The position numbers and the translations under genes are program-made. A stretch of DNA of 64,000 bases from Rhodospirillales bacterium (lineage in GTDB: Bacteria > Pseudomonadota > Alphaproteobacteria > Micavibrionales > Micavibrionaceae): assembly GCA_020638175.1 (NCBI GenBank), contig JACKJA010000002.1, forward strand, positions 248,001 to 312,000, written 5' to 3'. Of the stretch, positions 59,060-64,000 are shown piece by piece (position 1 is the stretch's first letter; every line of letters starts with the position of its first letter). The notes under the pieces are model-generated. The model made no database searches. It saw nothing but the letters and a program-made list of their open reading frames with translations, and had not been told where the DNA came from.

Positions 59060-61378
59060 CTATATGTCTGTCTGTTCAGCCTGAGTGCCATACTGGCGGG
59101 CCTGCAATTTGGCAATCACATCATCTTTCGGACCGTGCGCCACAATCCGCCCCCGGTCGATCAGGATAATCTTGTCGACCAGCGAAAGCATCGGTCCCTT
59201 ATGCGTAATCAAAATAGTCGTTTTCCCGGCGCACAGCGTATGAAGCCGCTTGCGTAGACGATTTTCCGAAGCCGGGTCCATCGACGCCGTTGGCTCATCC
59301 AGAATCATAACCCGGGGATCGTAAAGCAAAGCCCGCGCAATCGCGACGGCCTGCCGCTGCCCGCCGGATAACGACTCGCCGCGCTCGCCGACCTGTGTAT
59401 CCAGCCCGGACTGTGAATCGCGCAAAAACTCCATTACGCCGGCCATTTCCGCCGCCCGCAAAACAGCAGCCTCCGGCGCCGTTTCATGGCCCATTGTAAT
59501 ATTCTCACGCACCGAGCCATAAAATAGCTGCGGGCTTTGTTGAACAGCCCCGACCGCGCGCCGCAAATCACCGGGATCAATTTGCCGTACGTCTGTCCCA
59601 TCAATCTGTACGCTTCCGCTATCGGGCTGATACAGGTTTAGAATCAAGCGCTCTATGGTCGTCTTCCCCGATCCGACCGCACCGATAATGGCAACGCGTT
59701 CACCCGGCTCAATCGAAAAATTGACGTGGTTCAAAGCAGGAACGGTCTGCCCCGGATAATGGAAGACAACATCCTGAAAATCGATTTTCCCGATCATGTC
59801 GGGTTTCGAAATAAAATGCTTGCCCGCCGGACGTTCGACCGGGCGTTTCATCAAATCATCAAGCTGGGTTAAGGCCTCACGGGACTGGCTCAGCCGTGTC
59901 AAAAGCCCGGCGATCTGCGCCAGCGGACCCATCGCCCGCCCCGTCAGGATCACACTGGCAATCAGCGCGCCCATACTGACCATGCCTTCGGAAATCAAAA
60001 ACACCCCGAAAATCACCACAGCCACCGATGTAATTTGCTGAACGAACATCGTTGCATTCAGCGCCAAAGCCGATTGACGGCGCGACCGCACAGCCGTCCG
60101 TGACGATTTCTCGGTTAATTCCTCCCAGCGTCGCTGGGTATGCCCCTCGGCCGCCTGTACCTTGATCGTCTCCAGTCCACTGATTGTCTCAAACAACAGC
60201 GCATTTTTCAAAGCGCTCTCCATCAGGGATTCCTTGACGATTTTCCGCAAACGCTTTTGCGCGCTATAACCGATCCAGATTGCCAGCGGCAAAGCCGCCA
60301 AAGGCACCAGAGCCAGCCAGCCGCCGATCAGGGCGATAATCAGGATAAACATGAACACAAACGGTAAATCAATCAGGGCCACCATTGTCGCCGAGGTAAA
60401 GAAATCACGCAGGCTTTCAAATTCGCGCATATTGCTGGCCAAAACCCCGGCACTGGCGGGCCGCGCTGCCATCGTCATGCCCATCATCTGTTCGAACAAG
60501 CTGGCCGATATTTTTACGTCCGCCTTACGCCCGGCATAATCGAGGAAATGCGCCCGCAGGTTTTTAAGAAGGAAATCAAAAATAAAAGCAATAAAAACAC
60601 CAACGACCAGAACGCGCAGCGTATCAAAAGCACTGTTAGGCACCACGCGGTCATAAACATTCATAATGAACAGCGAGCTAACCAGCGCAAACATATTAAT
60701 CATCACCGAAGCGGCAGCAACTTCGATAAGGATATTCTTGTTTTCCTTCAGAACCCGGCTCCAGAACCAGTCACGCGCCGTATCTATTTCCGCCGGTCCC
60801 GCCCGTTCGTCACCGCGCGCCACAGGCCGGATAAAAAACGTATAGCCGGTATAAATCATATTCAGCTCGGCCAGCGTCATTTTCTTACGCTCATCGGGCG
60901 TTTCCGGAAACTGCACTTCAAAAACCGTTTCCGGATGAACTTCGACATCCTTGCCGGGTTGTTTTTTCGGCGGATATTTTTTCGGATGATGGATATCCCA
61001 GAGAATGCAGGATTGGTCGTGATCCAAAACCAGCAGACAAGGCAAGGTTGGTGCAATCGCCAAAGCTTCCAGCGGTCTTTCCGCCAGCCGGGCATACAAA
61101 TCAGCCCGTTCCGCCGCACGAATAAGCAAGGTTGGTGTAATGCCGGTTTTCGGAATCGGCAATCCCGCCGTCAAAGAAGAAAAGCTGGTTCGGCGGCCAT
61201 AATGTCCGGCGAGAAGCCGCAAACATTCAACCAACGGGCTACGAATCGCCACCCTGTCGGCTTCCAGCGGCCAAGTGCTGTCTTCTGGCACGGAAACCGT
61301 TTCTTGAACGGTCTCCACACCTTTGATTTCCTTTGATTTCGATGGTTTTGGCTTCGAATCCTGGCTCTTGTCTGTCAC
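59060..61378 (-). CDS. Type I secretion ABC transporter with C39-like domain (LapB type)
   Basis: Fused permease-ATPase of 772 residues that exports the RTX substrate. After a charged 45-residue N-terminus comes a C39-peptidase-like domain at about 45-190 without the catalytic Cys, which would bind but not cleave the substrate. The ABC membrane domain has six segments (about 235-510; VMINMFALVSSLFIMNVYDR is the first). The ATPase has Walker A GAVGSGKTT near 565, the signature LSGGQRQAVAIARALL near 668, Walker B VMILDEPTASMDP near 687 and the H-loop LITHKGPML. The C39-like domain and neighbours place it with LapB/HlyB-type exporters. It is between tolC-like and the fusion-protein gene. Confidence 0.95.
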   Translation of the reverse strand: MTDKSQDSKPKPSKSKEIKGVETVQETVSVPEDSTWPLEADRVAIRSPLVECLRLLAGHYGRRTSFSSLTAGLPIPKTGITPTLLIRAAERADLYARLAERPLEALAIAPTLPCLLVLDHDQSCILWDIHHPKKYPPKKQPGKDVEVHPETVFEVQFPETPDERKKMTLAELNMIYTGYTFFIRPVARGDERAGPAEIDTARDWFWSRVLKENKNILIEVAAASVMINMFALVSSLFIMNVYDRVVPNSAFDTLRVLVVGVFIAFIFDFLLKNLRAHFLDYAGRKADVKISASLFEQMMGMTMAARPASAGVLASNMREFESLRDFFTSATMVALIDLPFVFMFILIIALIGGWLALVPLAALPLAIWIGYSAQKRLRKIVKESLMESALKNALLFETISGLETIKVQAAEGHTQRRWEELTEKSSRTAVRSRRQSALALNATMFVQQITSVAVVIFGVFLISEGMVSMGALIASVILTGRAMGPLAQIAGLLTRLSQSREALTQLDDLMKRPVERPAGKHFISKPDMIGKIDFQDVVFHYPGQTVPALNHVNFSIEPGERVAIIGAVGSGKTTIERLILNLYQPDSGSVQIDGTDVRQIDPGDLRRAVGAVQQSPQLFYGSVRENITMGHETAPEAAVLRAAEMAGVMEFLRDSQSGLDTQVGERGESLSGGQRQAVAIARALLYDPRVMILDEPTASMDPASENRLRKRLHTLCAGKTTILITHKGPMLSLVDKIILIDRGRIVAHGPKDDVIAKLQARQYGTQAEQTDI

Positions 61379-61410
61379 CGGTTTTCCTACCCCGTTTGTC
61401 TAAATCCGGC

Positions 61411-62772
61411 TCACATAATAGCAGGATTAGACTCGCGCGGATAGTCCACACCGAGCGCCGCAAGTAATTCACCCTTCAGGGCCAGCAAGCGGTATACAGC
61501 AAAGATTTCCAGATATTCGGAATTGACCGTATTCGAACGGGATACAAACAATTCATTCTGGGCATCCAGAACATCCAGAAGCGTCCGGCGGTTCAGGTCA
61601 AACTGGTCTTTATACGCCTTAACCACTTCCGTATTCGCATCGGCCTGCGAAGCAAATTCACGGGCACGCTCACCGGCAGAGATCATTCGTGCCCAGGTCT
61701 GACGCACATCGTTTTCGATACCCCGCGCCGCCTTGGAACGCTCTTCCTTGGCTTGTGCTTCACGGCTGATATGTTCACGAACGCGGGCCGTATCACCACC
61801 ACCGCGATACAGGTTCCAGTTCAGAACCACCAGAGCCGAAGCGCTGGTATCACGGCCTTCAACGCCATTGATATCCTCACCTTGACGGGCATTCAGCTGC
61901 AAATCAACCTGCGGATAGAATGTCGACTTGGTGCCTTCAAACTCAGCATGAGCAACCTGAATGTCTGCTTCAAAAATATCAATGGTGGGGCTTTGATGCA
62001 GCGCCATTTTAACTTCTTCATCAACACTGCCGGACAGGCCGTCAACCGGCACCATCGGCATAATCAGGTCTTTCGGCTGTTCGCCAACTTCACGGATATA
62101 AGAAGCCTCGGCAAAGCGCAGCGATTCACGAACACTGGCTTCCTGAGCCCGCGCCGAAGCCACACGGGCACGGGCTTGCTCGACATCCGCCTGCGTCGTA
62201 CGGCCAGCGGAAGCGCTTTCATCAATCTGCTGCATCAGAGAAACGTGTTCCGCAACGTTATCACGTGCGATTTTCAACAATTCACGTTGACGCATTACTT
62301 CCAGATAAGCCTCAACAATCGCCAGACCAACCAGCTCGGATGCTTCCCGAACCCGGTTCGAGGCCGACAAAACGCGGGCTTGCTGACGCAGGTTTTCATA
62401 CTTGGTTTCAAACCCGTCAAACAACAGCTGGGTCAAAGTCAGCCCGGCTTCATAGCGCCACATGTTTTCTTCGTCATTACCAACACCGGCGCGCGTTGCC
62501 GGGTCGTCACTGTGTTCGTAACCGGTATCGGCACGCAAATCAACAGAGGGCAGATACAAGGATTTAGCCTGGTTCAATTCTTCATCAGTCGCCCGGCGGT
62601 TATTTGCCACAACGCCGTATTCCGGGTTGAGCGCAAGCCCTACAGCCACAGCATCGCGAAGATTAATCTGCTGGTAATTCTCGGCGCCCTGCGCCAAAGC
62701 TGTCGCACTAACCGCCATCAAGGCCGCACAGGATGCGCTCAAAGCCAAATATTTAATCTTTTTTCCCAACAT
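61411..62772 (-). CDS. TolC-family outer-membrane channel of the type I system
   Basis: 453 residues. The signal peptide ends near residue 27 (ATALAQG). The two outer-membrane efflux repeats of the TolC fold are seen: an N-terminal half (NLRDAVAVGLALNPEYGVVANNRR in outline, NLRDAVAVGLALNP) and a C-terminal half beginning AIDIFEADIQVAHAEFEGTK (in sequence TIDIFEADIQVAHAEFEGTK), each with long helices. NELFVSRSNTVNSEYLEIFA is near the end. The closest subfamily is the type I pore (LapE/AggA). It is the first gene of tolC-like, ABC, membrane-fusion, in that order on the minus strand; the ABC start is 32 bases later. Confidence 0.94.
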   Translation of the reverse strand: MLGKKIKYLALSASCAALMAVSATALAQGAENYQQINLRDAVAVGLALNPEYGVVANNRRATDEELNQAKSLYLPSVDLRADTGYEHSDDPATRAGVGNDEENMWRYEAGLTLTQLLFDGFETKYENLRQQARVLSASNRVREASELVGLAIVEAYLEVMRQRELLKIARDNVAEHVSLMQQIDESASAGRTTQADVEQARARVASARAQEASVRESLRFAEASYIREVGEQPKDLIMPMVPVDGLSGSVDEEVKMALHQSPTIDIFEADIQVAHAEFEGTKSTFYPQVDLQLNARQGEDINGVEGRDTSASALVVLNWNLYRGGGDTARVREHISREAQAKEERSKAARGIENDVRQTWARMISAGERAREFASQADANTEVVKAYKDQFDLNRRTLLDVLDAQNELFVSRSNTVNSEYLEIFAVYRLLALKGELLAALGVDYPRESNPAIM

Positions 62773-62877
62773 TGATTCTATCCTTTTTAAAATGTCCCTT
62801 CAGCCGACGAAACAGGTAATCTGCCTAGACTATATCCGCCTGACCTTCGATTATTACAAATCGCCTGTCTTGATCCC

Positions 62878-62905
62878 AATATAATACTGCCTTATGTCGG
62901 TTCAA
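62878..62905 (-). promoter_or_regulatory. Candidate promoter of the type I secretion operon
   Basis: On the minus strand TTGAAC, a 16-base spacer and TATATT lie about 105 bases before the tolC-like start. The rest of the 240-base gap contains the RTX terminator and no gene that I can see. Confidence 0.45.
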
Positions 62906-62963
62906 TTACTTAGCCCCTTTTTCGGTAATTATGCAAGCAAAAAACCCGACAAATTCACCTGAC

Positions 62964-62999
62964 AAAACAGCCCTTCTGGAAAGGGCTGTTTTTAAATTT
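62964..62999. terminator. Terminator after the RTX gene
   Basis: A twelve-base perfect stem AAAACAGCCCTT/AAGGGCTGTTTT with a five-base loop. On the minus strand, the direction of the RTX gene, it ends in TTTTG; on the plus strand it is followed by TTTTTAAATTTT. Its core is the same as the trxA-infC terminator. Confidence 0.8.
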
Positions 63000-63015
63000 T
63001 GTTTATCGTTCGTTA

Positions 63016-64000
63016 TTAAGCGACGTTGCTGCTGTTTTGCAAAGAAACCAGCTCTTCGGCGCTCAAACCAGTAACGCCCTCCAGGACAACTACGCCAACC
63101 GCGTTGCTGATATCACCCGTCCCGCTCACATCGATCGCAATCACGGTGTCCGTTCCGTTATCCGCAACATAGACAAAGTCGTTAATCGCATTGCTGACAG
63201 GGTCAAACTGCTCAAGAATCTGGGTAAAGTCCAGACGGTCGCCACCTTCGAGGTCAAAGTCGGCAATGGTGTCTATCCCTTTTGCCAGAGAGTCGAATCC
63301 GAACGTATCAGCCCCGGCCCCGCCATAGAGAACATCATCACCGGCCCCGCCAAACAACATATCATCGCCGCCTTGACCGTAAAGAACGTCATCACGGGAA
63401 GATCCGTAAATCGCATTCGCTGAATCATCACCGGAAATTTCTGTCGGCTCCAGACCGTTTGCCCCGTTATAGAATGAGAACCAGGCATCAACAATCTGCC
63501 CTTCACGGCCATCTTCATAAAGGAACGTCCCCTCATGGGAAATCCAGTTACCGTCCTGCCAATATGAAGTTTCGACGGCAGACAGGTTAATCGAAGAAAT
63601 ACCAACGCTGGACAGACCGGACATTTCAGTGTCCTGAGAAATCCCGTCCTGATTAGCATCCTGCCACACAATCAGATCACTCCAAACGGCATCGGTGTCA
63701 TTGATTACACCATCGCCATTAATGTCATAAGAGGCCAGAACCGCAAAACCGTCTGTAACGGCCGTACCAAACAGCTCCGTATGATCGTTAATCACACCGT
63801 CGCCATTGATATCGATAGCCAGCAAGCCATCATCCGCGCCAACCCATCCTGTTTTGTCGGCCACGCCGTCATTATCCATATCGAACAGGACGCCTTCTGA
63901 AACGGAGACCAGTTCAACACCATCACCGTCCAGATCAAGAACCAGCGGCGAAGAAACGATCGTCACTTCCACGACTTTCGTGGTCGATGCCGTGTTATCG
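63016..64000 (-). CDS. RTX-type secreted calcium-binding protein (C-terminal part)
   Basis: The frame is open to the right edge of the window with no start, so at least 328 residues are the C-terminal part of a larger protein. It has a run of EF-hand-like Asp-rich loops (VLDLDGDGVELVSV, DMDNDGVADKTGW, DINGDGVINDHTELFG, DINGDGVINDTDAVW, DANQDGISQDTE), then glycine-rich RTX nonapeptides (GQGGDDMLFGGAGDDVLYGG), then a typical type I secretion end (FADFDLEGG-like IADFDLEGGDRLDF and a hydrophobic strand-rich tail). Export by the adjacent system is a good inference. The large size and Ca2+ loops suggest an adhesin or toxin-like surface protein; which one cannot be told from this part. Confidence 0.88.
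   Translation of the reverse strand, partial: DNTASTTKVVEVTIVSSPLVLDLDGDGVELVSVSEGVLFDMDNDGVADKTGWVGADDGLLAIDINGDGVINDHTELFGTAVTDGFAVLASYDINGDGVINDTDAVWSDLIVWQDANQDGISQDTEMSGLSSVGISSINLSAVETSYWQDGNWISHEGTFLYEDGREGQIVDAWFSFYNGANGLEPTEISGDDSANAIYGSSRDDVLYGQGGDDMLFGGAGDDVLYGGAGADTFGFDSLAKGIDTIADFDLEGGDRLDFTQILEQFDPVSNAINDFVYVADNGTDTVIAIDVSGTGDISNAVGVVVLEGVTGLSAEELVSLQNSSNVA

Noticed and set aside
61753..62775. 340-codon open frame opposite the tolC-like gene
   Set aside because: Antisense shadow of a clear TolC-family gene.
54961..62999. The shared stem AAACAGCCC/GGGCTGTTT at 54961 and 62964 as a repeat family
   Set aside because: Both are plain terminators with T-runs at gene ends; similarity beyond the stem is absent.
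1..64000. tRNA or rRNA genes, insertion sequences, integrases, CRISPR arrays, prophage genes
   Set aside because: Read for each on both strands and found none. A covariance-model search could still show a small RNA that I cannot see.

Overview
The window comes from an alphaproteobacterium of moderate G+C content. The evidence is a set of gene neighbourhoods and families typical of that class: an Hsp20 gene followed by a DUF1150 gene, a short zf-CHCC protein, aroA/cmk/rpsA followed by ihfB, trpF-trpB-trpA-accD-folC, a ChvI/ChvG-type two-component pair next to rapZ, ahcY followed by a DivL-like pseudo-kinase and tsaE, AddAB instead of RecBCD, and rpoN-hpf-ptsN. The pilin-like hypothetical gene and the type I secretion locus would suit a Micavibrio-like or other deep-branching lineage, but this placement is a guess. 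I see no tRNA or rRNA gene, insertion sequence, prophage or CRISPR array. Coding density is very high and the longest gaps are just under 300 bases.

Layout. 1-4.5 kb: the start of ettA (its 3' end is outside the window), then a cation antiporter gene between two TerD-family genes, then an unknown gene. 4.5-13.7 kb: xseA, putA, the rpoN-hpf-ptsN block, and a stress pair (DUF1150 and hsp20) with a small zinc-finger gene. 13.3-20.8 kb: two unknown or pilin-like genes, cysS with an unusual response regulator, an OprC-like copper TonB receptor with its own tonB, and pyrC. 21-29.7 kb: a GGDEF-EAL protein, then aroA, three tandem solute-binding proteins, cmk and rpsA. 29.9-37.3 kb: ihfB, lapA-like, pyrF, a membrane protein, trpFBA, accD and folC. 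37.3-40.7 kb: chvI-chvG-rapZ and two small unknown genes. 40.8-54.9 kb: ahcY, purU, divL-like, an inverted two-gene insert (secreted protein and ferredoxin-NADP reductase), tsaE, a sugar nucleotidyltransferase, addB, addA and trxA. 55-64 kb (minus strand): infC, thrS, a complete type I secretion system (membrane-fusion protein, ABC transporter, TolC-like pore), and the C-terminal part of an RTX-type secreted protein that runs off the right edge.

Points worth a second look. infC appears to start with ATT, as in E. coli. The DivL-like kinase has Tyr557 in place of the phospho-accepting His. Three overlapping orphan periplasmic binding proteins sit inside the aroA-cmk operon. The GGDEF site is degenerate (GEDEY) beside an intact EAL. 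RapZ has Met in place of the Walker A lysine, and hprK is absent next to it. tonB seems to start at CTG just after the receptor stop. hpf has a leader with a perfect inverted repeat inside a possible 29-codon ORF. A set of closely paired, often inverted GTACGT/ACGTAC sites is scattered through coding sequences in all reading frames and is not explained by any annotated feature.
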